Origin: Pandoraea iniqua
GTDB lineage: Bacteria > Pseudomonadota > Gammaproteobacteria > Burkholderiales > Burkholderiaceae
Direction: 5' to 3'
DNA length: 64,000 nt
Assembly: GCF_902459685.1 (NCBI RefSeq)
Contig: NZ_CABPSF010000011.1
Coordinates: 62,001 to 126,000 of the forward strand
Positions 54,490 to 63,925 of the stretch are shown here, piece by piece. The notes beneath the pieces were generated by a model. It was not told the origin of the DNA, did no database searches, and saw nothing but the letters and a program-made list of their open reading frames with translations. Within the stretch, counting starts at the first letter, position 1; each line of letters begins with the position of its first letter. Position numbers and translations under genes: made by a program.

Positions 54490-55296
54490 ATGTCAATTTC
54501 GTTAAGAATCGTTAGTCATCCCGCCACGCTATTTCTGATTTTGTTTTTTTCGATGGTGATCGCCACAATGGTCGGGGCATTTTTGCTTCGCGAGAAAGCA
54601 CCACTTGATGCGCCGGCAAGAGAGAACTTCAATGTGATCCATGCTGCGACGCTAACATTGTTCGGACTTTTGGTTGGGTTTACGCTGTCGATGTTTGTGT
54701 CCCGATACGACAATCGAAAGCACGACGAGCAAGAGGAAGCGAGCGCAATCAGTACGGCATATCTGCGCGCCGACCTGCTTGATGGCGAGGTCAGCGCCTC
54801 AATAAAGGCAACTCTTCTTGCGTACTTGGACTTACGAATCCGCGATTACGGAGCGTCTGACGAGGCCGGGCTCCGCGCCGTCGCGCACGAGACTGTCACG
54901 CTACAAGATCAACTATGGCGCGCAGTCTCGCCAATCGGGCAGAAGCGCTCGGATCCGGTCATGGCGCTAGTTATTGCGAGTGTTAATGAGGTGCTCAATA
55001 CTCAGGGCTACACGCAAGCCGCGTGGCGAAATCGCATTCCTGCTGGCGTCTGGGCGCTGCTACTGATAATCGCCCTCCTATCGAGTGTCATGCAGGGCTA
55101 CATGTCTCGCGGAGCTCTCAAAAGAAACCTGAGTCTGCTGATCTTGCCCCTTAGCGCTTCGCTGTCAATTTCGCTCATCGCCGACATCGATAGCCCGCGC
55201 GGAGGCTTTATTCGGGTTGTACCGCAAAACCTAACCGCGTTGGCAGCGAGCATTGCGTCGGATGGCGCAAACCACAATACAGTTGTGGCACCGTGA
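54490..55296 (+). CDS. bestrophin-like (DUF4239-type) membrane protein
   Basis: A 268-residue membrane protein. It has two N-terminal helices (ATLFLILFFSMVIATMVGAF; LTLFGLLVGFTLSMFVSRY), the typical RYDNRKHDEQEEASAISTAYLRADLL segment, and two C-terminal helices (VWALLLIIALLSSVM; LSLLILPLSASLSISLIADID). This matches the DUF4239/bestrophin-like family, possibly an anion channel; function is not established. It is the first of a run of plus-strand genes. Confidence 0.75.
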   Translation: MSISLRIVSHPATLFLILFFSMVIATMVGAFLLREKAPLDAPARENFNVIHAATLTLFGLLVGFTLSMFVSRYDNRKHDEQEEASAISTAYLRADLLDGEVSASIKATLLAYLDLRIRDYGASDEAGLRAVAHETVTLQDQLWRAVSPIGQKRSDPVMALVIASVNEVLNTQGYTQAAWRNRIPAGVWALLLIIALLSSVMQGYMSRGALKRNLSLLILPLSASLSISLIADIDSPRGGFIRVVPQNLTALAASIASDGANHNTVVAP

Positions 55297-55496
55297 ACCT
55301 AGGCGCGCCCAAGTGTTGGCGCATCGTCTGCCATATCTGCGCCGGAGGATATTGGAACAGAAGCGAAGTGCGCCTGAGCGTGTGCCCCAAAACGCTCAGG
55401 CACTCTGCCACCAATTCCTCGGGTCGACTCGCCCTAGCGTTTTCGTCAAGCGCTATCCACGAACTCCTGAAACGCCTTCTTTTATCGGAAATTGCT

Positions 55497-55967
55497 TTGA
55501 GAACCATTGTCATCGTTCGTTGCGCGCTCGCGCTTGCGGCATTCGCGAGCCTTTCAACTGCGCACGCAGAGCATGCCTACCATGTGACATTCACGAACAT
55601 AACGAAAAGTGAATTGACGTTGACCTATGCCGGAGACGAGTGCATGCATGAGCACGGTCCGGAGACAATACGGGTCATGCCAGGGGAGTCTTCTTCCCCC
55701 ATCGAATTACGAGATAGCGGTAGCCTATTCGACGATTGTACGTCCGCGACAAAAGGCGTCGAGTGGCGCGGGGAGTTCGAGGCTGATGAAAGGTTTGTAA
55801 ACCCTTCCTTCAAGCGAACGCGGCACGACGGGCTATGGTGGACACAAGTCTCCGGCGGTGCGAGAAATGTCCACTTCCTCGCCACGTGCGGTGGCGACGA
55901 ATGTGACTCGGCCGACGGGAAAGGCGGGGACAACCCAGGTGCCATCCGAGTCATTGTTGGGCCATAG
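55497..55967 (+). CDS. small cysteine-containing exported protein
   Basis: A 156-residue protein, start proposed at TTG with GGAAA upstream, because only this gives a normal signal peptide (IVIVRCALALAAFASLSTAHA). The mature domain (beginning EHAYHVTFTNITKSELTL) has four cysteines in DECMHEHG, DDCTSA and ATCGGDEC and several Trp (VEWRGEFE; GLWWTQVSGG), which suggests a disulfide-bonded beta fold. The longer upstream frame lacks sense. Not recognised. Confidence 0.55.
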   Translation: MRTIVIVRCALALAAFASLSTAHAEHAYHVTFTNITKSELTLTYAGDECMHEHGPETIRVMPGESSSPIELRDSGSLFDDCTSATKGVEWRGEFEADERFVNPSFKRTRHDGLWWTQVSGGARNVHFLATCGGDECDSADGKGGDNPGAIRVIVGP

Positions 55968-56215
55968 GCGCTACCGGAATGACTGCCATGTGGCGTGGGG
56001 CCGATTAGCGTGCATCTTCCGCACCGGAAGAAAAAGACAAGCTTTTCGACACCACCAGCAGAATTACAACGCCAGTCGCTAGCCCGTGATTGTTGTCCAT
56101 CCTGCGTGTGACGGCTCCGGAACTACCGGCTCCCAGGCCGGCATATGCGGCAAACCTCATGTGATCGCAGCGGAAACGTTGTTAGATTTTCTCGCTTTGC
56201 TCCTCTGCACCAACA
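55968..56215. other. leader of the envelope operon
   Basis: About 250 bp before the four-gene operon; the operon promoter is expected here but no boxes could be fixed. Confidence 0.3.
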
Positions 56216-57430
56216 ATGGAAGCGTTTGAGCCTCGAAGCATCAACCGTGAGTCAGGCTGCAAGTCCTGCATTCCCGCTCTGAGAGGGCTTGCCTTGTCAA
56301 TGGCACTCCTCATCGGAACTGCCGCTCATGCAGACCAAACTGTCGCTTTCGCCGGTTTAGCGTATGCGGGCGACGCAGCACAGATTGACGCCCGCTACCC
56401 CGTCACCAGATCGCTTGACGCTTCGCTACGCGAGTCAGGAAATCCGGCAGGAAAGACCATCATCGCCGAACTGAAGGCCCATCCCCCTCAGAATTTCGCT
56501 ATGCAGTATGCGGGGATGGCGTCACTTAACGGATCGGACCAAGCGTTAGCTACCGCATTGGTCATCACCAACGAGACGATCTCGGATGAGCGCTTTGGTG
56601 ACATGCACAAAGTGCTTGTCGGTCTTCGCGCTCAAGCACTGGTCTTTGATTTCCGGGCAATGAAGATCGTTCGTGCATATCCGTTGGCCGCAACCTACTT
56701 GGATGTGATGGATCACGTCCCAACTAAGCAGGAGTCACGCGATCGCGTTCTTCGCTTGCTCTTAGGCGACACGGGAAAACCCGGCCTATTTTCTCGCTAC
56801 GCGGAAGTGATGTCTAAGGCAGCCCTACCGGATTCGGGGTCGAAGTACTTGCAAGTGGCCCACGTCGGCATCCCTGACGCTGCACTGGCACATCTCCCGT
56901 CTGCGCTTCAAGCCCCCGGTGCCGCGCAGGCTTGGCTGGCCGACATGATGAGCGAAGCCATGCTGAATAAGAGCCAAGTGCCGATGCTGCCGTACTCGGC
57001 CGGATACGCCATCGGGAATGCGATGGCAATGCGCTTTTCCGATGGTGACATTTTCAATTTGAAGCTGCCGGCACCCGATTACTCGGTCGACATTGATTTG
57101 AAAGGCTTCAAACGGGTCGACTACGGAAGCAGTAGCGCGGGAAGCAGCTACATCTACGCGACTTACAGCCACATCAAGCTCGCGGAGCTCATGTCCGGGA
57201 CAACCTACCTTGATGCGGACTTCAAGAACGGCGAGGTAAAGAACGTCCCGGTTACACAGTCGCAAGTCGACGACCTTCCCGCCTACGCCGAGTCAGCGCG
57301 CGGGCTGTTTGACAAGTTGGCGAGCGCCCTGGCAGGCGACAACAGCGATTGGTTGTCTGCGGCGGCCTCCGGCGAGCACATCAAGAATCAGATTGACAAT
57401 ACCCGAGGAGTCTTGAAGTCATGCAAATAG
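56216..57430 (+). CDS. exported protein of unknown function, first gene of the CsgG-like operon
   Basis: A 404-residue protein with a signal peptide (PALRGLALSMALLIGTAAHAD) after a long N-terminal stretch. The mature part is mixed alpha/beta (AGLAYAGDAAQIDARYPVT; ALVFDFRAMKIVRAYPLAA). It has a central Ala-rich segment and a late beta region (YIYATYSHIKLAELMSGTTYLDAD). I know no family for it. It overlaps the next gene by 10 bp. Context suggests an envelope complex. Confidence 0.7.
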   Translation: MEAFEPRSINRESGCKSCIPALRGLALSMALLIGTAAHADQTVAFAGLAYAGDAAQIDARYPVTRSLDASLRESGNPAGKTIIAELKAHPPQNFAMQYAGMASLNGSDQALATALVITNETISDERFGDMHKVLVGLRAQALVFDFRAMKIVRAYPLAATYLDVMDHVPTKQESRDRVLRLLLGDTGKPGLFSRYAEVMSKAALPDSGSKYLQVAHVGIPDAALAHLPSALQAPGAAQAWLADMMSEAMLNKSQVPMLPYSAGYAIGNAMAMRFSDGDIFNLKLPAPDYSVDIDLKGFKRVDYGSSSAGSSYIYATYSHIKLAELMSGTTYLDADFKNGEVKNVPVTQSQVDDLPAYAESARGLFDKLASALAGDNSDWLSAAASGEHIKNQIDNTRGVLKSCK

Positions 57431-58497
57431 CTCGTCGTATGTTATCAACGCTGATGTTTGTCAGCGTTGCGGCGTCAGCACAAGTCGTCACTAGCAAAGG
57501 AATGGCCAGCGTCAAGTACGACGGTTCGCTATTTTCCAGCGGCGCGAACTCAGACGTGAAGACCAAGGCATTCCACGATGCGCAGATCAATGCGATCGAG
57601 CGCTACTATGCCGAAAATGGAGAATCGCAATCCGAGAATTTCGACGCGATTGAAGCAAAGGTGTCCGAGAACCTCGACAAGTTCATCTTGGGTTCAACAC
57701 TCGTTAGCGAATCAGACAAGACAGATGCGCACATGTACTCAGCCGTTGTCCGAGTCGACATCAACGTAGCGAAACTGCGCAACGCAATAAAGGGAACGTC
57801 ACCCACGGGAAGCATGGCGACCAATTCGCCTCATTCCCCTCTCACGTTTCTCTTCGTCGCACGGCAACAGGCGTCGGTGAAATCGTACGACGATCGAGTC
57901 TATAAGCGCGCCGACATCAAGGAGCATGCAAGCGAAAAGTCGACTCGAAGCGGATATTCCGGGAACGCTTCCGTATCGATTGAAAGCGGCGGCAGCCGAA
58001 CTCGAAAGGCCGATCAGGTGTCCTGGAGCATTTTGCCATCGGGCAATCTGAGCACCATCGTTACCGGCGTCTTCGCCCAGTCGGGATTTCAAGTGGTCGA
58101 TGCTGAATATGTTGAACCGTCCTCCGGCGGACACCTTCGTATGAGCGCCTTGGCGAAGGATTACCAGAATGGCGACGACATTCAGCCGTCGACGATGCGA
58201 GAAGCCGTTCTGGGATTGAGGACGGCTCACGTTCCGTACCTCGCTTTAGGCACGCTCGACGTGGGAATGCAAGACACAGACGACGTAACCGGTCTCGCCC
58301 GCGTCTACGTGAGCGTGACTGCAAAATTGGTCGACGTCACCTCTGATTTCCCAAGAACTGTATCCGCAGTGGGCCCTGTTCAGTTTTCAGGGACCGGGCC
58401 GGACACCAGCGTAGCGCGGACCAATGCCTTGAAGAAGGCCGCCGATTCCGCCGCACGCGAACTAATGGCACAAATGAACAACGCGCAAGTTCGCTAG
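57421..58497 (+). CDS. exported FlgT/LPP20-like protein, second gene of the operon
   Basis: A 358-residue protein with a short signal peptide (MLSTLMFVSVAASAQ). The N-terminal part (AFHDAQINAIERYYAENGESQ ... ALVVRVDIN-like AVVRVDINVAKLR) resembles the LPP20/FlgT-N alpha-beta module. The C-terminal part (SILPSGNLSTIVTGVFAQSGF; RTAHVPYLALGTLDVGM; RVYVSVTAKLVDV) resembles the CsgG-type domain that builds periplasmic or outer-membrane rings. It overlaps the gene before and is followed by an 81-bp gap. Confidence 0.68.
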   Translation: MQIARRMLSTLMFVSVAASAQVVTSKGMASVKYDGSLFSSGANSDVKTKAFHDAQINAIERYYAENGESQSENFDAIEAKVSENLDKFILGSTLVSESDKTDAHMYSAVVRVDINVAKLRNAIKGTSPTGSMATNSPHSPLTFLFVARQQASVKSYDDRVYKRADIKEHASEKSTRSGYSGNASVSIESGGSRTRKADQVSWSILPSGNLSTIVTGVFAQSGFQVVDAEYVEPSSGGHLRMSALAKDYQNGDDIQPSTMREAVLGLRTAHVPYLALGTLDVGMQDTDDVTGLARVYVSVTAKLVDVTSDFPRTVSAVGPVQFSGTGPDTSVARTNALKKAADSAARELMAQMNNAQVR

Positions 58498-58578
58498 TTG
58501 CCAACTTCGACCGCTTCAAGCGCTTAGGTTAACCAATGGGCGGTCGTGCAATTCCCTCATCATTTCCTTGGAAAATTT

Positions 58579-59247
58579 ATGCTCAAGAAAACCCTCGCCT
58601 CGGCTGCTGTTGCAATGCTTCTCGTGAACGGTGCTCACGCGTTCCCGTCATTTTCGGGGAAGACAACCGGCACGCAGAATAGTGCGCCCGCTGCCGACGC
58701 AAGCGGGGCGCAAGCCGCTCTTGTCTCGAGTTATGCTGATGCCGGCCGTGAGGTCCTCATTGCACAATCGTATCTGGCTGACGCCGTCGGACTGAAGGAG
58801 CTCTCCGCCAAGGCGAAGGCCACCGCTGAATCCCTCGGCAGCGGTGCCACGAAAGACAGTCTGCAGGATTCCGACAAGATGATGAGCGATACGTCGATCG
58901 CCTTGCAGGAACAGTTCAAGGCCGGCAATCTTCAGATGGATGCGTCAAGCAAGAAGGCCTATTCCGAGGGGATGCAACATCTGGGTAGCGGAATTCTTCG
59001 ATACGCGGGCCTGCATGGCAAGATCACCGATTTCTCGAATGAAGCTAAGGCGCAACTCGAGAGCTCGTCCGTCATGGATAAGATGGCTGTGACGAAAAAG
59101 CTTTCAACCGGCACATACATCGTGTCAGAGACCCCGAAACAAGTGAGCAATCTGGGATCGACACTGAAGACGGCGGCGGCATTCGCCACCAGCCAGGATA
59201 TTCCGGTGCCGAAGGACGCAACAGCAGCACTGTCGGCAAAGTTCTAA
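58579..59247 (+). CDS. exported helical protein, third gene of the operon
   Basis: A 222-residue protein from the second Met, with a clean signal peptide (MLKKTLASAAVAMLLVNGAHA). The mature part is helical and Ala/Ser/Lys-rich (REVLIAQSYLADAVGLKELS; SSYADAGR at the start). It has no cysteine and no membrane helix, so it is probably a periplasmic soluble partner. Its stop shares an A with the start of the next gene (TAATG), giving tight coupling. Not recognised. Confidence 0.68.
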   Translation: MLKKTLASAAVAMLLVNGAHAFPSFSGKTTGTQNSAPAADASGAQAALVSSYADAGREVLIAQSYLADAVGLKELSAKAKATAESLGSGATKDSLQDSDKMMSDTSIALQEQFKAGNLQMDASSKKAYSEGMQHLGSGILRYAGLHGKITDFSNEAKAQLESSSVMDKMAVTKKLSTGTYIVSETPKQVSNLGSTLKTAAAFATSQDIPVPKDATAALSAKF

Positions 59248-60653
59248 TGAGCGCGGGCGCGGGCATGTCGATGATTTCACAAGGATCCTGGCGTTCTACT
59301 GCCGTCGCATTGGCGGTCGGAATGCAGCTTGTAACGCTAGCAGGCTGTGACAAACTCAACCACCACAGCGAGGAGGTCACGGTGTCGGCTATCGTGCCAG
59401 CGCCCGCATCTGGTTCGACTTCGCAAAGTGATTCGTCCGCTCCCGCAACAAACATAGGCACCGTAACACACGTTCACGTTCGCGCCGAAGGTATAGGGGC
59501 GAGCCCAGATGAGGCGCTGAGTCAAGCGTTACGACAAGCCATTATGCAGGTGAACGGCACGACGCTGGATCTCGCATCTTCTCAATTTAGGGCCGCTCTA
59601 ACTGTCTCGACTGGAAGGTCGATGGTAGATTTGCAGTCGAGTGGGTTCGCCGAGTTGGTGCAACAGGAAAGTCGGGGGGCGATATCAGATTTTCGGGTGA
59701 CCGAACTCCGACGCGAGTCGTCCTCAGACAGCTCAATACACGCCGTCATTGAGGCTAACGTCGCAAAATTCAAAGGTCCGGATAGTGAAGGCCGCCCACG
59801 AATTATCGTGGCTCCCATCCGAATCAGCGGCAATGTCACACCGGCACTGAATCGAGAAGCGACATTGGTTCGCCAACGTATCACCGACGCACTGACGCAG
59901 AGCGGCCGGTTCATCGTTCTTGAGCACGGTGCCACCCCCGAAATTGACGCGGAGTTGGAGCGGATCGCTAACGGCCAAGCTTCGCCTGACCAGTTTTCAA
60001 AGCTTGGTCAGGGAGTTGGCGCAGATCTTGTGTGGGTTGGCCGCTTGAATGCGCTTTCGCCGACCAACGCTTTAGACGAAGGAAGCGCAGTCAGGGGCCG
60101 AGGAGAATGGTCGATTTCTCAGCAGTTGGTCAATGTCACGACATCCGAAGTGCTGCTTAGCGACACGACGCCCGTTGATCAAAATTCCAAACTCGCGGAT
60201 GGGCGCACGAGCTCGATCGAGAATTCAATCGCGTCGAAAGTCGTCTCTAGTATTCTGGTTCAGCTCTTTCCGGTGAGCATCGCGTCGCGCGATGGCATAA
60301 ACGTTGTGCTCAGTCAGGGAGGGCAGTCGGTCAAAGTCGGGGCCTCTTACCAAGTCGTCTCCCTGGGCAAGGCCATCAAAGATCCTCAGACCGGACGTAT
60401 GCTCGGGCGTACAGAGCAAGAGTGCTGTACCGTCGTCGTTGACAGGGTGGCACAAACATTATCGTACGGGCATCTTGAAAACATGAAGATCTCGCCCGAC
60501 GAGCTAGTTGACGGTAACCTTGAATTGCGCCAACAAGTTGCGAGCGTCGCCCCGCCAGACAACCAACGTCAAAGCGCGGGCACTCAGCGAAAGGGAAAAT
60601 CTACTCACAGAGGGAAAGATTCCGCTGCGTCTGAGCGAGACGACGACTGGTAA
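59247..60653 (+). CDS. CsgG-like outer-membrane lipoprotein, fourth gene of the operon
   Basis: A 468-residue lipoprotein with lipobox LVTLAGCDKL. An N-terminal LPP20/FlgT-like module (EGIGASPDEALSQALRQAIM) is followed by a CsgG-type domain: RPRIIVAPIRISGN, VRQRITDALTQSGRFIVLEH, GQGVGADLVWVGRLNAL and a late VNVTTSEVLLSD. It ends in a basic, low-complexity tail (QRKGKSTHRGKDSAASERD). CsgG itself is an outer-membrane export pore; whether this forms a pore or a ring scaffold is unknown. Confidence 0.75.
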   Translation: MSAGAGMSMISQGSWRSTAVALAVGMQLVTLAGCDKLNHHSEEVTVSAIVPAPASGSTSQSDSSAPATNIGTVTHVHVRAEGIGASPDEALSQALRQAIMQVNGTTLDLASSQFRAALTVSTGRSMVDLQSSGFAELVQQESRGAISDFRVTELRRESSSDSSIHAVIEANVAKFKGPDSEGRPRIIVAPIRISGNVTPALNREATLVRQRITDALTQSGRFIVLEHGATPEIDAELERIANGQASPDQFSKLGQGVGADLVWVGRLNALSPTNALDEGSAVRGRGEWSISQQLVNVTTSEVLLSDTTPVDQNSKLADGRTSSIENSIASKVVSSILVQLFPVSIASRDGINVVLSQGGQSVKVGASYQVVSLGKAIKDPQTGRMLGRTEQECCTVVVDRVAQTLSYGHLENMKISPDELVDGNLELRQQVASVAPPDNQRQSAGTQRKGKSTHRGKDSAASERDDDW

Positions 60654-61216
60654 AACATACACGGCAATCGACGAAAAGAAATAAGGTCGACCAGCGCTGC
60701 CCCCCCTCCTTTTGGGATGGAACTGGCACTTGGGCACTCTCAGAGTAGGCCCAGCGCTTCCGACCATACAATCGAATTCCAAAAACGCCGCTGACGTGCA
60801 ATGGAAACTCAATCGCCACCCTCACGTTTCGAAATAATCCCCAGTCAGTAGCACTGTAGCGGACCAAGCAGGCGACAGAAATTGAGGAAAAGTTCTCGCG
60901 CGGAACAATGCCACGCACGCATTTGTCAACTACGAGAAAGCCACAGCCAGTGAGTTCGCACCGTCCTTATGGTGACCTTCTCCCTCTGCGCGGGCCAATA
61001 TCGTCTCCGTACATCTGCTCCCGATGATGAGGGTTTTCGGTACTGGTTACATCATTCGGCGTTCGGCGACGCCAAGCCATGCGGCGCTTGACAGACCGCT
61101 GCGACAGCGAAGAGAGGATCGAACACAACTTTCGGACGTGCATTCAGACTCCCCTTGGAAATGAGGGGGGCGGGGGGACTATGAGGTAAAAGTGTACCGA
61201 GACGCTAATACCTCAC
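60654..61216. other. gap after the envelope operon
   Basis: About 560 bp with no supported gene. A C7 run is at 60700-60706 and two G6 runs near 61164-61177. No clear terminator for the operon. Confidence 0.3.
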
Positions 61217-61462
61217 TCAGCGCTTTTTCTCGTTGGTACGAGATGTTTTGGCTGCAAGGTTACCGCTGGGAGTCGCATTGCTCGCAGCATTCAGGCAATT
61301 CCGCTCAGCGTTCGCGCGACGCGCTTGCTTGACAATTTTTGCCGAGTCTTCGGTCTTCCGATATGTCCGGGCGAGATGGCACTCACTGGCGGACGCCGCT
61401 GCCGAAAGTATCATCAATGACACGGCAAGAACGCTACCGCCAACGTATCGCAAAATTTCCAT
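61217..61462 (-). CDS. small exported basic protein
   Basis: An 81-residue protein from an ATG with GGAGG 8 nt upstream (an upstream GTG would remove the ribosome site). It has a signal peptide (YVGGSVLAVSLMILSAAASA) and a short basic mature part with two cysteines (SECHLARTYRK; AERNCLNAASN). Unrecognised. Confidence 0.55.
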   Translation of the reverse strand: MEILRYVGGSVLAVSLMILSAAASASECHLARTYRKTEDSAKIVKQARRANAERNCLNAASNATPSGNLAAKTSRTNEKKR

Positions 61463-61600
61463 TGCGTTTCCCTCCACCTATATACGTGTGGACCTCATCG
61501 ATCGCTAAAATGAATGCGGCGCGATCCCCTCCGCGCCCTCTTGACTAGGGCAAGCACGAAGGGGACCGACCGCTTATGCGTCAGGCGAAGCGGCCATCCG

Positions 61601-63493
61601 TTAAGCAGCAAATTTCTTCTGGCCGCCAACCCACGTTTCGCTCACGTTGATGTCCATGAGTTTGGTAGGATCAACCGCGTACGGGTCGCTCTCGAGAATC
61701 GCAAAGTCGGCAAGCTTGCCCGCCTCAATCGATCCGAGCTCATCTGCCATGCCAATCTGCCCTGCCGCAAAATTCGTAACCGCTCGAAGTGCATTGGTCA
61801 GCGAGACGGCTTGCGCTTTCCCGATAACCGAGCTGTCAATATTGCACTGACGGGTCACAGCCGTCTGCACAAGCTGGAGCGTTCCAAGGTTCGAGCACGG
61901 AGCGTCCGTATGGAGCGTGAACGGTAGGTTTCGACTCACACAGCCGCCAGCGGGATCCATGTCTACAGTACGCCGAGGCCCAAACAGTTGGTCACGATAG
62001 GCCGCACCGTAGAAGTAGACATGGTTCATCAGAAAACTGGGTTGTACACCGAGTCGCGCCATCCGATCAAGCTGATCGGATGTCACCATGGTGCAGTGCT
62101 CAATACGATTGACACCCGAGGAAGGATGCGCGCCATATGAAGCCTCAATGGCATCAAGTGCATTGTCGATGGTCTGGCTGCCGTTACAGTGAATCAACAG
62201 CGGCCATCCCGCAGCTTTGACTGATGCTACCAACTCCTTAAGCGCTTCCGGTGTGTAATTGGGGGTGCCATTCGTCCCATCGAGATATGGAGCTCGCTGT
62301 GCAGCTGTTCTCGTTTGATTCGATCCATCACCAACCACCTTCATGCCATAGATCGAAAATTGCGTGTTCGGAATACGCGTGGCCTTTGCACCGTAGCCAA
62401 ACTTTTTGTACGGCTCGGCAGCCTTAAGACTCTCCGGCGAATCGACCATCAGGCTAACCGACGCCCGGCACGACGCCTCGTTCGCCACGGCCATGTAGTC
62501 GCCAATCAAGTTGTCTCCGCCGGCGCCTGGCAAAAGAAGTCCGGCCTCGTGGATGCACGTGTTGCCGTACGACGCATTTGTTGCAAGCCAGGCAGCGACC
62601 GCCGCGCCCGCGTTCTCCGGCGTCAACTTTTCCGGAGGAATTGCGGAGCTGAACATCGCAAGCGCCGGCATTTCATAAATGACCCCATTTGGCGTACCGT
62701 TCGGGTTTTGGCCGAAGTGCCCCCCGCCATTCGCCATGAGCTTTTTGTTCAGGTCACCAGCATCGGTGTTTGTGCTGATGCCCGCCGCTTTGAAGGCCGT
62801 ACTATTTCCCGCGGCGGTATGCATGTTGATGTAATAGACGAGAATCGGGTGCTGAGTGGAAATGGCATCCAGATCAGGCATCCAAAAATCGCCCCCTCCC
62901 CCATGCATTCCATCGCCCTGCAATAGGTTGTCGTAAGCATAGAAGAGGAGCCACTGCCCCGGAGGCGTTTGACTGGCCTGCTTCGCAATGAGATCGATGA
63001 CCGCCTTTCGATTCGGATAGCCCTTGGGAGCTTCCGGCTTCATCGGACTATATCCGCAGTACGTGAAGACAGACTTAATAAGCGCGCCGGTAACGGTGTG
63101 TTGATGAGGGTCGATGAAGCCAGGAAGAAGTGAGCGCCCGGCCAAATCAATCACTTGGGTCGAGGCGGACTTCTGCGCCATGATTTCGCTCTCAGGCCCT
63201 GCGGCCACAATACGTTCTCCCTTTACGGCAACCGCCCAATCGTGGAAAGGGCCGTCCGCAGTCGACTTGCTCGCCAACGGTATGATCGGCCCGCCGCGGA
63301 AAATGTAATCAATCTGTACAGCACTTCCCCCACCCCCACTCCCCTTTGCGTAAGCTGATGCCATAGAGGGTAAGATCAGCCCGGCGCCCGCTGCGGTAGC
63401 GAGAAACCGGCGGCGCGAGAAGGAGTTTGAAGATTTGAGACCGCTGAGCGCGCCCAGCCGACCAAAGAAATTACCTACGCATGCTTGACACAT
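61601..63493 (-). CDS. Tat-exported amidohydrolase 3 family protein
   Basis: A 630-residue metal-dependent hydrolase. The chosen start has AGGAG upstream. The Tat signal is RRRFLATAAGAGLIL. The barrel carries LLPGFIDPHQHTVTG (metal-binding HxH), GMKVVGDGSNQTRTA (family D/G motif), PLLIHCNGSQTIDNALDAI and NRIEHCTMVTSDQLDRMA. Near the end come FTLHTDAPCS and ADFAILESDPYAVDPTKLMD, typical of the amidohydrolase 3 (YtcJ-like) group. It acts in the periplasm on an unknown amide or ester. Confidence 0.87.
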   Translation of the reverse strand: MCQACVGNFFGRLGALSGLKSSNSFSRRRFLATAAGAGLILPSMASAYAKGSGGGGSAVQIDYIFRGGPIIPLASKSTADGPFHDWAVAVKGERIVAAGPESEIMAQKSASTQVIDLAGRSLLPGFIDPHQHTVTGALIKSVFTYCGYSPMKPEAPKGYPNRKAVIDLIAKQASQTPPGQWLLFYAYDNLLQGDGMHGGGGDFWMPDLDAISTQHPILVYYINMHTAAGNSTAFKAAGISTNTDAGDLNKKLMANGGGHFGQNPNGTPNGVIYEMPALAMFSSAIPPEKLTPENAGAAVAAWLATNASYGNTCIHEAGLLLPGAGGDNLIGDYMAVANEASCRASVSLMVDSPESLKAAEPYKKFGYGAKATRIPNTQFSIYGMKVVGDGSNQTRTAAQRAPYLDGTNGTPNYTPEALKELVASVKAAGWPLLIHCNGSQTIDNALDAIEASYGAHPSSGVNRIEHCTMVTSDQLDRMARLGVQPSFLMNHVYFYGAAYRDQLFGPRRTVDMDPAGGCVSRNLPFTLHTDAPCSNLGTLQLVQTAVTRQCNIDSSVIGKAQAVSLTNALRAVTNFAAGQIGMADELGSIEAGKLADFAILESDPYAVDPTKLMDINVSETWVGGQKKFAA

Positions 63494-63604
63494 TTGTCGC
63501 TCCTGTCTCGAGGGATGCCCTCGTTTGAACAGCATTACGAAAATCAGAATTGAATACTACGGAAGTGGTGGTCGGACAGGAGCCGTCATCTGGGCACGCC
63601 TGCC

Positions 63605-63925
63605 TCAGGCATCCTGTATTTCTTCGGTCCTCAAAGAGCCTTGGTGCTCGTCCGAAATGGGCACTTGCGAATGCGCGCTCAGTATCCGTCCCTGTTCAGA
63701 CGTCGATCGGTACCTTCGCTTGAGCGTGGCGCGTAGCCAATGTCCCACAGCGACTATCACACCGAGCACTGTGAGCGCGAGGAAAAAGTCATTTGCGATA
63801 CTTGCCACCAATGTCGGCATGGCGATGGGAGAATGCGGTGAACTCTCACCGAGAATGCGTATCTCAACCCGGACCAGGGCATAAATCACTGAGCCGTAAA
63901 TGACAAGTTCCACCAGTCGGCGCAT
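63605..63925 (-). CDS. small hypothetical membrane protein
   Basis: A 106-residue protein with GGAG 9 nt before the ATG. Two hydrophobic helices (LVELVIYGSVIYALVRV; FFLALTVLGVIVAVGHWL) and a hydrophilic tail. It precedes the amidohydrolase on the same strand by 111 bp, so co-transcription is possible. Not recognised. Confidence 0.55.
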   Translation of the reverse strand: MRRLVELVIYGSVIYALVRVEIRILGESSPHSPIAMPTLVASIANDFFLALTVLGVIVAVGHWLRATLKRRYRSTSEQGRILSAHSQVPISDEHQGSLRTEEIQDA

